Under the pieces are notes generated by a model. It did no database searches. It worked only from the letters and a program-made list of their open reading frames with translations, and was not told the DNA's origin. A program made the position numbers and the translations under genes. Below are positions 7,161 through 17,360 of a stretch of DNA of 64,000 bases, one piece after another. This DNA comes from an uncultured Bizionia sp. (GTDB lineage Bacteria > Bacteroidota > Bacteroidia > Flavobacteriales > Flavobacteriaceae): the NCBI GenBank assembly GCA_947496215.1, contig CANMCF010000007.1, positions 124,001 to 188,000 on the forward strand, given 5' to 3'. How positions within the stretch are numbered: the first letter of the stretch is position 1; every line of letters begins with the position of its first letter.

Positions 7161-9269
7161 ATGAGCAAACTACATCAAAAGAAATATTTTTATCTACTAG
7201 CTTCATTGATGGTAACCATACTATTTTTAAGCCCCAATTTGTTAAATGATTTTTTGAATTGGGATGATTCAGCTTATGTTTTACAAAATGATTTAATAAA
7301 AGATTTGTCATTAAATGGAATCAAAAACATATTCACAACACCAGAAGTTGTAAGTACATATGTACCATTAACGCTATTGTCTTGGATGATAGATTATGCT
7401 ATTTCAGGTTTAAATCCAGTCATATTTCATACCACTAATTTGTTGTTGCATTTGCTAGTGGTAGGAGTAGTATTTTATTTTACTAAATTATTAAGTAAAA
7501 ATAAAATTGTAGCCTTAATTACAGCCATACTATTTGGTATCCATCCAATGCACGTTGAGGTGGTAGGATGGATTTCTGCACGTAAAGATTTATTGTATGC
7601 CTTGTTTTTTCTAGGCTCATTATTAGTTTATTATTTCTATGCTGAAAGAGAAACTAAATACCCTAAGTGCTATTATTATATAGCGTGTCTATTGTTTTAC
7701 ATATTGTCATTGCTATCTAAAGGGGCAGCGGTTACACTACCATTAGTATTGTTCCTATTTGATTATTTAAAAGCAAGGAAATTTAATCTTAAGTTAATTT
7801 TAGAGAAGCTTCCTTTTATTCTATTGAGCGTGTTTTTTGTTATGTCTTCTATCAATATGCAGGAAAAAGGAGGAGCGATGGATGATAGACAATTCATTAG
7901 TGTAATAGATTCTTTCTCAGTTGGATTTTACGGGTATTTAACTTATTTAATAAAATGTATTGTACCATTTAATTTAAGTGCTTACCATCCATACCCCAAC
8001 CAATTAGGAGAGTCTAATCCATGGTTTTATTACGCTTCGGCTATACCAATATTAATATTGGGTTTATGGTTAATAACCAAGTTGAAGAAGAACAGATCAT
8101 TGGTGTTTGGATTTGGTTTCTTTTTTATTTCATTAATACCTGTAATTCAAGTGTTACCATTTGGTACGGCAGTAACAGCAGATAGGTATACGTACCTGCC
8201 ATATTTTGGTTTATTGTATTTGGTAGGAATTGGTGCTGTTTGGTTGTATGATAAACATAAGAAAAACCAAAAAACAATAGTAATAGGTTTGCCTGTTTAT
8301 ATGATTGTACTAGGTGTAATTACGTATCAATACTCTAAAACGTTTGAAAACGGAGAGACTTTATGGACTAATGTAATAAAACAATATCCAAATGACTTTT
8401 TAGGTTATATGAATAGAGCTGAGTATCGTATTTCTAAAAAAGAATATGAAAACGCTATTGTAGATTTAGATAAGGCAATAAAAATTAACCCTAATTTCCA
8501 CTCCCTACATTATTATAGGTCATTTGCTTTTCATGGATTGGGGAATAAAGATAAGTCCATAAAAGATTTAACTCACACACTTAAGTTAATGCCTAGTTTT
8601 GCACCTGCGTATTTAAATAGAGGAAAGTTACATGGAGAGCTTGGAAAAGAAGATATGGCAATTGCAGACTTTACTAAAAATATTCAAGTAGGGACTGATA
8701 AATTTGAAGGCTATTATAATAGAGCTCTTTATTATAAAAAAATAAAGGAATATGATAAGGCACTAAATGATATGGAAAATGTAATAGCCATAAATAATTT
8801 ATATGCTCCAGCCTATTATTTTAGAGGAGAACTTTATTTAAGTTTAAATGATATTAATAATGCGTTTAAGAGTTTTACCAAAGCATTGGAGTTAGATCCT
8901 AAAATGGCGGTAGGCTATACTAAATTGGGTAATTTATGGTTAGATAAAAATAATTTTGAAGAAGCTTTAATAAAATATAATAAGGCAGTTCTTTTAGACG
9001 CAAGTCAAATAGATGCTTATATAAATAAAGGTATTATTTATATGAATTTAAAGGAGTATAACAAGGCTCATTTAAATTTTGATTTGGCTAAGAAAACTGC
9101 TCCCAAGAATCACATTGTTTATTTTAACAAAGGCTTGTTATATCAACTAATGAATGATAATAAAAGAGCATTGAAAGAAATAGAGCAATGTATTGCCTTA
9201 AAACCTAATTTTGAACCTGCAATTCTAAAGAAAAATGAATTGCTAAATCAGTCAATTAATTCTGAATAA
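7161..9269 (+). CDS. TMTC-like membrane glycosyltransferase with TPR tail
   Basis: 702-residue protein. About the first 400 residues are polytopic, with roughly 10-11 hydrophobic helices. The first external loop holds an acidic NWDDSAYV motif, followed by FHTTNLLLH and HPMHVEVVGWISARKDLL, the pattern of TMTC-type protein O-mannosyltransferases (GT-C fold, lipid-phosphate sugar donor). The C-terminal 300 residues are about seven tetratricopeptide repeats (A-YYRG-LY, DLDKAIKINP types) that would face the periplasm and bind acceptor proteins. The start at 7161 gives an N-terminal membrane helix. The family is known to transfer sugar from polyprenyl phosphates; the actual sugar is unknown here. 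Confidence 0.8.
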   Translation: MSKLHQKKYFYLLASLMVTILFLSPNLLNDFLNWDDSAYVLQNDLIKDLSLNGIKNIFTTPEVVSTYVPLTLLSWMIDYAISGLNPVIFHTTNLLLHLLVVGVVFYFTKLLSKNKIVALITAILFGIHPMHVEVVGWISARKDLLYALFFLGSLLVYYFYAERETKYPKCYYYIACLLFYILSLLSKGAAVTLPLVLFLFDYLKARKFNLKLILEKLPFILLSVFFVMSSINMQEKGGAMDDRQFISVIDSFSVGFYGYLTYLIKCIVPFNLSAYHPYPNQLGESNPWFYYASAIPILILGLWLITKLKKNRSLVFGFGFFFISLIPVIQVLPFGTAVTADRYTYLPYFGLLYLVGIGAVWLYDKHKKNQKTIVIGLPVYMIVLGVITYQYSKTFENGETLWTNVIKQYPNDFLGYMNRAEYRISKKEYENAIVDLDKAIKINPNFHSLHYYRSFAFHGLGNKDKSIKDLTHTLKLMPSFAPAYLNRGKLHGELGKEDMAIADFTKNIQVGTDKFEGYYNRALYYKKIKEYDKALNDMENVIAINNLYAPAYYFRGELYLSLNDINNAFKSFTKALELDPKMAVGYTKLGNLWLDKNNFEEALIKYNKAVLLDASQIDAYINKGIIYMNLKEYNKAHLNFDLAKKTAPKNHIVYFNKGLLYQLMNDNKRALKEIEQCIALKPNFEPAILKKNELLNQSINSE

Positions 9270-9297
9270 AAATCCTTAGGTTTTTATTAGCTTGAAA

Positions 9298-12200
9298 CTA
9301 ATATGGATGGTTTTTATGATACCATAATTCAAATTTAGGTATGAATAACAGATGCTCTTTATGTAGCTTGTTACCTGTATTGGGGCTTATTAGGGAGAAT
9401 TGTTTTAGCATTTGCTCATAAGTTTTTTTTGTGCTCAAAGCTTTTCGTGAGTTTATAATTGGGTTTGGAGGAGTAAATGATATATACCGGTCTAATTCCT
9501 TTTTTAAGTTATTGATAGCTTCTAGACAGATTTCATTTCCTTTATGATGCTCTCCAATTGTATGATATAACTCTCCAATAGAGAAGGATATCTCCTTGTC
9601 CAGAACAAATTTATTAGGTATTAAAGTAGTAGACATGTCTACTACTTTTTTAGCATTTAGATAATCTCCTTTATCAATTAAAGCTTTGGCTAATAAAAAC
9701 AAGTTTTTGCGAAGTATTTTCTTTGCGAAGATTCTATTTTCAAAATGGTCAAAATCAGTGTTCTTTAGCATCGAAGAAAAAGTGCCATCAGTGAACAACT
9801 GAAGAGACTTTTCAAGGTTGATTTTATTAAAACTACTAAGAGTGTTTTTAAAAGCTTTTAACTGCTTAACTAAACCAGAAGAAATTAAGTTGGAATCTAA
9901 GCCTATAAAATGATTTTTATGGCCATTATCGGTAAAACATATAGGTTTGTCATTTATGTTATTCATAACAATGTTTAACACCGCTATGTCATTTTTTTTA
10001 TAAAATGATTTTGAATAATCCCATGAAATGGTATCCCTCGTTTTTATGGTATTATCCATTTGGTTGTTAATGGAAGCAGGATTTTTTTTAGAATTAGGAA
10101 CAGTTACGTAAAATTTATCTGTAGGGAAGAAACTTTGTGAAACACCATTCCATACAATATCATTATGTTCATTTTCTATAAACTCAAAAAGTTTTTCTAA
10201 ACCGATTTTTTCAACTTGTTTTTGAAGCGGTAAAAAATCTTCATGACCCTCTTCATAGTTATTTGGTTTAATTGAAGTTTTAATAGGGGAATTAAGATTT
10301 CCTTTCGTTTTCAATTGCGAAATATACCATGGGAGTGATAATAGGTCATAGTTTATAATTTTAATGTCAGAGCGGTATTTTTCTACCTCTTGCAAGTAGA
10401 GCAACGGAAACGTTATGTTATCTCCATTTGTTATTAAAATGGTATTTTCGGGGCATGAGTCTAAGTACATTTTGGCTAAATCATAAGGAAAAGTATCTGT
10501 AGATTTATCTTGTACAGCATAATTCTTAGCAAGCATTTGGATTGGAGATACTAAGGTGAGAATACAGCTAAAAATGAATACTCTATGTTTCCTTTGTAGT
10601 GGCTTTATAAGTGTTAAGAGTACAGGTAGACTTAACCCAATCCAAACAGAAAAAATCATAAAAGAACCTATGAAAATATAGTCTCGTTCCCTAACTAAAA
10701 TACTGGTAGGCAATGGGTTTGTGTATATAATTAAACCAATTCCGAAGGTTATAAAAAAGAATAAGGTAGTATGAAAATATTTAGGGTATTTCAAAAGTCC
10801 TAAAAGACCAATTAGACCTAAGAAAAACGGGATCATAAAAAAACAAATTCTTGAATTTAAGTCAGTTTCATATATAGGAAACATTTCTTTGGCTCCAATA
10901 TTTTTTGAGTCGATAAAAGAAAAACCAGAAATCCAATTACCGTCTTTAATGCCACCATCAGCATGGTTGTTATTTTGCCTCCCACTAAAATTCCATAAAA
11001 GATACCTAAAACAAGACCAGTAAGCCTGGTAGTTTATAAAGAAGGCTATGTTTTCTTTAAAAGTAGGTTTAATGATTGGTTGCGTAGTATTTCTTACTCT
11101 ATATGGAATTATTTGTCCTTTTATATGTGTCCATTCATGATACCCTTGTATGTTTGCTTGGTTATGACTGTACATTCTGGGGAAAAAAGTATAAAACTCT
11201 TTTGCATATTCTGGGTTTCTATACTTACCATCATTACTTTCTATATAGTTTGAGGTAGTATAATTATAATATAGAGATTTCTTACCATCAGTAAAGGGTG
11301 TATCCTTGTCTAATGGAGCGCTAAATGTTTTACCGTATAATAGCGGCGTTTTATCTACTCCAAATTGTTTTGCTTTTAGGTAGCCTAATAAGTCCATAGT
11401 GTTTTTGGTAGTATATCCAACACTACTATTAGATGTAGCATTAGATCGTATAAGTGGCATTAGATAGGAAGAACTACCCAGGAAGAAAAAGAATAAGGAG
11501 AAGCAGATTAAATGCGCTAGGTATTTTCGCTTTCTCTGAAAAAGATATTGACCTAAGTATAAAAGCAAAAGGAAAAAAAGGAAAAGTATTAACGGTCCAT
11601 TATTTATGGTTGTAATATTGTTTTGTACCAAAAAAACATCTAATGTAGTGGCTAGTTTTAAAAAACCTTGTAGCATGAAATGGTATAGTCCTAAAAACAG
11701 AGCAGCACCAATACCAATAGATAGCATGAAGTTTTTTAAAGAGATTTTAGGATGTTTTTTAAATGCAATAAGTAGGCAAATTGGTATTAAAACTGCTAGG
11801 TTGATTAAATGAACACCGGTAGAGAATCCAAGAACTAAAAATATTAAAAGAACTAATTTGTATTCTTTTTCAGGGTCGTTAATAATGGTATGTCTAAAAC
11901 CAATTCTTAGTACAATAGAAAGAAGGAAAAGTGATAGAGTATACACTTCTGTTTCAATTGCAATAGTCCAAAAGCTTGTGCAAAAGGCAAGTGAAAAGCA
12001 ACCTATGATTCCAGAAAAAGTGGCTATTAAATTCTCGTTGGCAAGTCTTTTTTTAGAAATCATTGTTTGAGCAATCCCCTTGGTAAAGTAAAATATGTTT
12101 ACGACAGTGAGGGCTCCAAATAATGAAGATATTAGATTGCTGAATAATGAAACTTTCGTAGTAGGACAAAATGATAATAAAAAAGCACTAATCATTGTGT

Positions 12201-12360
12201 ATAAGGGAGCTCCTGGAGGGTGCGTGGGCAGTAAGTTGTAATTGCTACTAGCAAATTCAGCACTGTCCCAAAAACCTATAGAAGGAGAAGCGGTCAGAAA
12301 GTAAATGATGAAACTTACAATAAAAACAAGAATCCCAGTAATTAAATTGCTTTTTTTCAT
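9298..12360 (-). CDS. DUF2723 family GT-C type membrane protein
   Basis: 1020-residue protein with about 12 membrane helices in the first 620 residues and a long soluble C-terminal part. The DUF2723 signature is clear: FWDSAEF (Asp32, Glu35) in the first loop, then HPPGAPLY at about 47-54, followed by a Gly-rich FSTGVHLINL loop and VRERDYIF near the end of the membrane part. DUF2723 proteins are predicted GT-C glycosyltransferases abundant in Bacteroidota and linked to protein or glycan modification. The C-terminal residues 860-960 look helical and may be TPR-like. The gene is convergent with the TMTC-like gene (28-base gap). Confidence 0.85.
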   Translation of the reverse strand: MKKSNLITGILVFIVSFIIYFLTASPSIGFWDSAEFASSNYNLLPTHPPGAPLYTMISAFLLSFCPTTKVSLFSNLISSLFGALTVVNIFYFTKGIAQTMISKKRLANENLIATFSGIIGCFSLAFCTSFWTIAIETEVYTLSLFLLSIVLRIGFRHTIINDPEKEYKLVLLIFLVLGFSTGVHLINLAVLIPICLLIAFKKHPKISLKNFMLSIGIGAALFLGLYHFMLQGFLKLATTLDVFLVQNNITTINNGPLILFLFFLLLLYLGQYLFQRKRKYLAHLICFSLFFFFLGSSSYLMPLIRSNATSNSSVGYTTKNTMDLLGYLKAKQFGVDKTPLLYGKTFSAPLDKDTPFTDGKKSLYYNYTTSNYIESNDGKYRNPEYAKEFYTFFPRMYSHNQANIQGYHEWTHIKGQIIPYRVRNTTQPIIKPTFKENIAFFINYQAYWSCFRYLLWNFSGRQNNNHADGGIKDGNWISGFSFIDSKNIGAKEMFPIYETDLNSRICFFMIPFFLGLIGLLGLLKYPKYFHTTLFFFITFGIGLIIYTNPLPTSILVRERDYIFIGSFMIFSVWIGLSLPVLLTLIKPLQRKHRVFIFSCILTLVSPIQMLAKNYAVQDKSTDTFPYDLAKMYLDSCPENTILITNGDNITFPLLYLQEVEKYRSDIKIINYDLLSLPWYISQLKTKGNLNSPIKTSIKPNNYEEGHEDFLPLQKQVEKIGLEKLFEFIENEHNDIVWNGVSQSFFPTDKFYVTVPNSKKNPASINNQMDNTIKTRDTISWDYSKSFYKKNDIAVLNIVMNNINDKPICFTDNGHKNHFIGLDSNLISSGLVKQLKAFKNTLSSFNKINLEKSLQLFTDGTFSSMLKNTDFDHFENRIFAKKILRKNLFLLAKALIDKGDYLNAKKVVDMSTTLIPNKFVLDKEISFSIGELYHTIGEHHKGNEICLEAINNLKKELDRYISFTPPNPIINSRKALSTKKTYEQMLKQFSLISPNTGNKLHKEHLLFIPKFELWYHKNHPY

Positions 12361-12364
12361 TAGT

Positions 12365-12372
12365 CAAAGATA
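12365..12372 (-). promoter_or_regulatory. -7 element for DUF2723 gene
   Basis: Minus-strand TATCTTTG fits the Bacteroidota TAnnTTTG -7 element. It lies only 4 bases before the ATG at 12360, so the mRNA would be essentially leaderless. No good -33 TTG was found. Confidence 0.3.
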
Positions 12373-12395
12373 TGTAATTATTAGAATTTTAATTA

Positions 12396-12403
12396 TAGAT
12401 TTG
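12396..12403 (+). promoter_or_regulatory. -7 element for 12463 gene
   Basis: TAGATTTG fits TAnnTTTG and would give a leader of about 55 bases before the ATG at 12463. The -33 region is not convincing. Confidence 0.3.
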
Positions 12404-12462
12404 TTATTAAGAGTTTAGTGTTATATCCTTTTATCAGGTTAATAATAATGTCAATACAATAA

Positions 12463-14400
12463 ATGCCAAAATCTATATACATAAAAATCATTGCACTGTT
12501 GTTTTTTGGATTATATGGCATTGGAACTTTCTTTCCTAATAGTTGGTGGGGAACACATTATATGGCTTTTTTGCCAGTTGGAATTAAGTATGTTATTTTA
12601 ATAATAGCTATTCTACTTATTACAGTGCCTTATAAAATCCAATTAAGAAAAATAAAGCTTGTTGAAAATCAGTTTAATTTAGGGATAATCCTAACAGGTG
12701 CGATAATGGGAGTGCTTTTTTATTTTTTTCCAATAATAGGTGATATCTATGGAGATGCATATCGTTATGCTCCCATGAAGGATACAATACCTAAAGTACT
12801 ACCAAATAATTTTTATCAGGATTTATTTTCATTAAACCCTTTACCCTCTACAGGGAGGAAAACAGTATTGCTTTTTTACGGGTTTTTATCGTATGCTTTT
12901 AATGTGAGCTATTATACGATTTTCAAGTGGGTTGGGGTTGTTTGTGGTATTTTGTACACCTGGACTTGGTTGTTTTTTGTAAAGTGGTATTTAACCAATA
13001 CCCGTTGGAAGATATTATTAATGATGGTAGGTTTAATAGCGCCAATAATGCAGTTTTTTTATGGACATGTAGAAACGTATGCTGTTGTATTTCTTTTTCT
13101 TCAGTGGTGGTTGCTACTTTGGTTAATTTACATAAGAACTAAAAATACTAAGTATTTATGGCTTCTATTGCCATTGCTATTTATAAATTTAAAAATACAC
13201 CCACTTAGTATTTTATTAATAATAGTTTGGGGTATATCTGTATGTACTCATTATTGTAGCAAATCAGTAATTTCACGAAGACTACTAAGTTGGAAGGGGA
13301 TAAGTTTAATTGTTTTGGTACCTATATTTATTGCAGGTGCTTATCTGTACTTCTTTGTTTTAAAAGACTATAACGACCCTCGTTTTGTAGAAGGAGCAAA
13401 AGACATTGACAGGTTGTTTTTGCCATTGATAAGTCCTGAGCCGCCATTAGATAGATATAACTTATTAAGCTTCAATCATATTTTTGATTATTTCATGGCC
13501 TCTTTTCAATGGTCATCCTGTGCATGGTTTATAATAGCCTTTCTTGTACTTTTTCATAGAAAAACAATTAATTGGAATAATGAAGAGCTTAGACTTTTTA
13601 CAACATTATTCATATTGGTTATTTCATTGCTTTTTATGATTAACCCTTTGTTAAGCATGCCAATGGATTGGGATTTGTTTTCGTATCCAACAACTATATT
13701 GCTAATTATAGCCTTATTGCTCATAAAACAAGTAGAGCATGAAAAAATACCTTTAAAAGTGTTTTCTTGCACAGTTGCATTAGGGATTTGTAGTGTGCCA
13801 ATGTTTATGGTAAATTCTAATAAGGAAGCTATTTCATATAGACTAGAGAGTACAAACATTCATGTGTATAAAACCTATTATCAGCATTCAGCATATAACA
13901 TGTTATACGCGTTAAGTTTGTTAAATGATGATATAGAAACATATGTTAAAAGAAAAGAACACTTGCTAAACGAGCTTAAGCCGTACGCTATAAAAGGAAA
14001 TGATATAAAATATGCAAACTTATTAATGGATCAAGCTGTCTATTATTATGAAACAAAAGATTTTAAATCGGCTAGATATTATGCTCATGAAGGCTTCTCT
14101 TATAGTCCTCTGTTACATGAAAACACAAAACTGTTACTACAATCTAATTATCAATTAAAGCATTTTAAAGAGGCTTATGAGAATGCAATGCATTTATTAG
14201 AATATAAATTTCCTGATGAAAAATTAGCATTTAAAGTGGCAATGCAAATGGCATTAGAAAATAATAATTTGGATAATGCAAAGCATTTAGTAAATATGTT
14301 TTTAAATAGATATCCTGAAGATACTTTTGTATTAAAGATAGAGAATGGCTTAAAATCCGGAGCAAATTCTCATCAAATCAAACAATTGTTTTACGATTAA
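12463..14400 (+). CDS. Polytopic GT-C-like membrane protein, paralogue A
   Basis: 645-residue protein with about 11-12 membrane helices over the first 460 residues and a C-terminal helical, TPR-like soluble tail of about 180 residues. The first large loop carries GDIYGDAYRY (about 93-102), an acidic motif in the position used by GT-C glycosyltransferases. Other landmarks are FYGHVETYA, FLPLISPEPPLDRYN and MPMDWDLFS. The same landmarks in the same order occur in the neighbouring minus-strand gene, so the two are paralogues. No named family is recognised. Given the adjacent donor pathway, transfer of a polyprenyl-linked sugar is a reasonable inference. The stop codon interlocks with that of the opposite gene. 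Confidence 0.75.
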   Translation: MPKSIYIKIIALLFFGLYGIGTFFPNSWWGTHYMAFLPVGIKYVILIIAILLITVPYKIQLRKIKLVENQFNLGIILTGAIMGVLFYFFPIIGDIYGDAYRYAPMKDTIPKVLPNNFYQDLFSLNPLPSTGRKTVLLFYGFLSYAFNVSYYTIFKWVGVVCGILYTWTWLFFVKWYLTNTRWKILLMMVGLIAPIMQFFYGHVETYAVVFLFLQWWLLLWLIYIRTKNTKYLWLLLPLLFINLKIHPLSILLIIVWGISVCTHYCSKSVISRRLLSWKGISLIVLVPIFIAGAYLYFFVLKDYNDPRFVEGAKDIDRLFLPLISPEPPLDRYNLLSFNHIFDYFMASFQWSSCAWFIIAFLVLFHRKTINWNNEELRLFTTLFILVISLLFMINPLLSMPMDWDLFSYPTTILLIIALLLIKQVEHEKIPLKVFSCTVALGICSVPMFMVNSNKEAISYRLESTNIHVYKTYYQHSAYNMLYALSLLNDDIETYVKRKEHLLNELKPYAIKGNDIKYANLLMDQAVYYYETKDFKSARYYAHEGFSYSPLLHENTKLLLQSNYQLKHFKEAYENAMHLLEYKFPDEKLAFKVAMQMALENNNLDNAKHLVNMFLNRYPEDTFVLKIENGLKSGANSHQIKQLFYD

Positions 14401-16331
14401 TTTGCCCCTTTAAAAGCTTTTTTAATAAGGTGAATGTTTTCGCCATCAACTAGTCTTTTGTGGATGTCATCAATAAAACTCCCTTTCCAGTTCTGCGTGT
14501 AAAAAGAACTGATCTTTAAAGCTTCTTCATACATATTGGCTTCTATAGCACAATGCAAGGCAATACGATGGGCTTTTTTGTTAGAGGGATAACCTAGTTT
14601 AATTAGGTCTTGCGAAACGATAAAAGCTTTTTCAAAATTACCAAGAATAAAGTTGATTTCTAGAATTCGCAGTTTAGAACGGTTGTGCAAAGGGTAATAC
14701 TCTAAAGTCTCATGATATAAATTTAGGGCTTGAGTAAAATCTTTTTCTTTAAGGTAAGCGTTTGCTTGATTAAACAATAAATTAGAAAACTCATAATCAA
14801 TTCCTTTTCTAGCTTTGGGCTTAAATCTATGAATTAACCTTTTATTATTTTCAATAAAAATAGAAGGCGATTTTCTGCACTGAATAGAAAACTCTGCTGC
14901 TTCCGACGAAAATGAATAATAAGTGCCAAAAACATGTGTGGAAACAGATTCTAAACGATCTGCTAAGGCGTTTCTATCAAAATGAACTGCAAAAACAGAA
15001 AACATGAGTACTACTACAGATGCAATTGTAAAAACTACCTGCTTGGTAATGATTTCTTTTTCGATAAGTTGTAACAATACACATGAAAAAACGAGTAATA
15101 GAATAGCAGGAATGGAAAATAAATCCCAATCTCGGGGCATTGAAATTAATGGGTTTATAACAAAAAATAATGCAATAAATAAAAGGAGTGCTATCCCCGA
15201 AATGATAATGTTAGGACTTTGCCATCTTATATTTTTACTTTTTGAGAATATAATAGATAAGATAATTATTAAAGCAGCAGGTGACCAAGATAATAACATG
15301 TTGAAATAATCAAAAATATGATTAAGGCTTAGCATGTTGTAATTGTCCAAAGGAGCTTCAGGGCTTATCAATGGTAAAAATAAATGTTCATAAGCATAAA
15401 TGCGCCCCTCATTAAAACTTCTATTGTCAATATGGTCTTTTAGTATGAAAAAGTATAATAAAACCCCAAGGCCCATAATAGGAATGAATATATAATATGT
15501 AGCGTGCTTCCATGCCATGTTTTTTTCAATTTTCATACAGACACACATATAAAGTAAGATGGGGAAGAATAAAATTGCTATGGCATGAACTTTAATGCAA
15601 ACAATCAAAAGCAATAATAGGATACTAGCTTTTTTCCAAGTAAATGCTTTGGAATAATTAATAGCCAAAGTTATCCAGCTAAGAATTAAAAAATACACCG
15701 GAGCATATATTTCTAAGTGACCAAAAAAGAATAACATCAAAGGAGATACGAGGCCAGTAGAAATCATTATGATTTTTGAGGCTAGCAATTTTAACTCTTT
15801 GTTTACAAAAGAAATCCATCTATAAATAAACAAACTTCCAAACAGAACATTCATCATAGAAAAAGCATTCTCATACGTAGTATTAAAAAAATAACCGATG
15901 TAAGTAACTAATGCTAGTATGGTTTGTTCTCCAGCCGCTGCATTAAAACTATATGATAATAAAGCTTCTTTGGTACCTTCTGGAATTATTGGTATTAGCT
16001 GTTTTCTAATGTCAATATATTTGTAAGCATCTCCATAGTAATCCTCAATTACGGGGAACATAGCTATTAGTAAACCTCCAATAATTGCAATCCCAATAAT
16101 TTGAGGGGTTTTAATAGTGTATTGATAATCGAAATCAATATTTATTTTGAAAAATTGAAGTAAAAAGATACCTAGCGATAGAATTAAAAACAATAAAAAA
16201 TGTTCCTGAGGTAAAAAACTAAGAAAGTGAAATCCCCATAAACTATCTGGGTATAAAATACTCAAGAAACAAAGTATGATATACATAAAGCTTAATGACA
16301 ATGCAGCTTTTTCAATAGTTTTCCTTTTCAT
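14397..16331 (-). CDS. Polytopic GT-C-like membrane protein, paralogue B
   Basis: 644-residue paralogue of the gene at 12463, lying tail to tail with it and overlapping by 4 bases. Shared landmarks include EDYYGDAYKY in the first loop, FFGHLEIYA, LFLPLISPEAPLDNYN-LSLNHIFDY and MPRDWDLFS, plus a helical tail with a TPR-like NQANAYLKEKDFTQALNLY segment near residue 520. Membrane helices fill roughly residues 10-460. The inverted pair suggests an old duplication with inversion; divergence between the two is high, so it is not recent. Function is inferred only from fold-like features and neighbours. Confidence 0.75.
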   Translation of the reverse strand: MKRKTIEKAALSLSFMYIILCFLSILYPDSLWGFHFLSFLPQEHFLLFLILSLGIFLLQFFKINIDFDYQYTIKTPQIIGIAIIGGLLIAMFPVIEDYYGDAYKYIDIRKQLIPIIPEGTKEALLSYSFNAAAGEQTILALVTYIGYFFNTTYENAFSMMNVLFGSLFIYRWISFVNKELKLLASKIIMISTGLVSPLMLFFFGHLEIYAPVYFLILSWITLAINYSKAFTWKKASILLLLLIVCIKVHAIAILFFPILLYMCVCMKIEKNMAWKHATYYIFIPIMGLGVLLYFFILKDHIDNRSFNEGRIYAYEHLFLPLISPEAPLDNYNMLSLNHIFDYFNMLLSWSPAALIIILSIIFSKSKNIRWQSPNIIISGIALLLFIALFFVINPLISMPRDWDLFSIPAILLLVFSCVLLQLIEKEIITKQVVFTIASVVVLMFSVFAVHFDRNALADRLESVSTHVFGTYYSFSSEAAEFSIQCRKSPSIFIENNKRLIHRFKPKARKGIDYEFSNLLFNQANAYLKEKDFTQALNLYHETLEYYPLHNRSKLRILEINFILGNFEKAFIVSQDLIKLGYPSNKKAHRIALHCAIEANMYEEALKISSFYTQNWKGSFIDDIHKRLVDGENIHLIKKAFKGAN

Positions 16332-16466
16332 TGTTGGGTTAAAAAAGTTTAATGCAATATAACTTATTTAGCCAAGTAATAAATAGATGATTCTATTTAG
16401 CTAATCACTTTTGTTTTGGAACAAAAAAAGTATATTTACTCATAAGTAATAATTAAGATAATTTAA

Positions 16467-17360
16467 TTGACGTTTTTACAAAACATATTTAAGTTAATAA
16501 GAGTAAAACATTGGATAAAGAATGTATTGATTTTTTTTCCAAGTTTTTTTTCGGGAGATGTAGGAACGCTATTATCGCCAAATCTTTGGTTGCTATTTGT
16601 ATCTTTTTGTTTTGCATCATCAATTATATATATTCTAAACGATGTTGTAGACTGTGAGTTGGATAAGTTGCATCCAATAAAAAAGAACAGACCTATTGCT
16701 AGCGGCTTTTTTAATAAAAAACAGGCTTGCTATATTGCAGTTGTGTTTTTTGGTTTTTGGGTACTAACATTGCCATTTATGGTAGATTCGTATCTGTATT
16801 CTATTACTTATGTTTTATTAAACATAGCATACATTTTCAAGCTTAAAAGGTACTCGATAGTTGATGTGTCTTGTATAGGAATAGGTTTTGTTGTTAGAGT
16901 ATTGGCAGGAGGGAGCGAATTAGACATACAGGTGTCTCAATGGATGATAATTATTACTTTTTTATTATCAATTTCATTGGCTTTTTCAAAACGAAGAAAT
17001 GATTTAATTATTAATGTAGATAAAAAAGAATTGCGAAAATCATTGCAAGGGTATACTTTACAGTTTCTGGATATAGCTATGGGTATTTCTTTTTCAATTA
17101 CATTGATTTCATACATAATGTATTCAATTTCTAATGAAGTTAAAGAACGGCTGACTTCAGAAAACCTCTATATAACTTCTTTTTTTGTGTTTATGGGTAT
17201 AATGAGATATTTACAAATAACCATCGTATCTAATAAATCGGGGTCGCCGATAACTATTCTGTGGAAGGATAAGCTTATTCAATTAACCATTGTTTGTTGG
17301 TTATTACTATTTACTATAATATTATATGGAAACAATTTGCAATTGGAATGGTTTTCCTAA
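16467..17360 (+). CDS. UbiA family polyprenyl-phosphate phosphoribosyltransferase-like
   Basis: 297-residue integral membrane prenyltransferase of the UbiA superfamily, most like the branch that transfers 5-phosphoribose from PRPP to polyprenyl phosphate (mycobacterial Rv3806c). The start of the protein has IRVKHWIKNVLIFFP. The catalytic stretch at about 55-77 reads NDVVDCELDKLHP-KKNRPIASG, the pattern expected of that branch. A second conserved region lies near 125-150 (LKRYSIVDV). A TTG start at 16467 is used; no in-frame ATG precedes the first helix. The 3' end overlaps the next gene by 35 bases. It opens a four-gene unit predicted to make a polyprenyl-phospho-arabinose donor. Confidence 0.85.
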   Translation: MTFLQNIFKLIRVKHWIKNVLIFFPSFFSGDVGTLLSPNLWLLFVSFCFASSIIYILNDVVDCELDKLHPIKKNRPIASGFFNKKQACYIAVVFFGFWVLTLPFMVDSYLYSITYVLLNIAYIFKLKRYSIVDVSCIGIGFVVRVLAGGSELDIQVSQWMIIITFLLSISLAFSKRRNDLIINVDKKELRKSLQGYTLQFLDIAMGISFSITLISYIMYSISNEVKERLTSENLYITSFFVFMGIMRYLQITIVSNKSGSPITILWKDKLIQLTIVCWLLLFTIILYGNNLQLEWFS

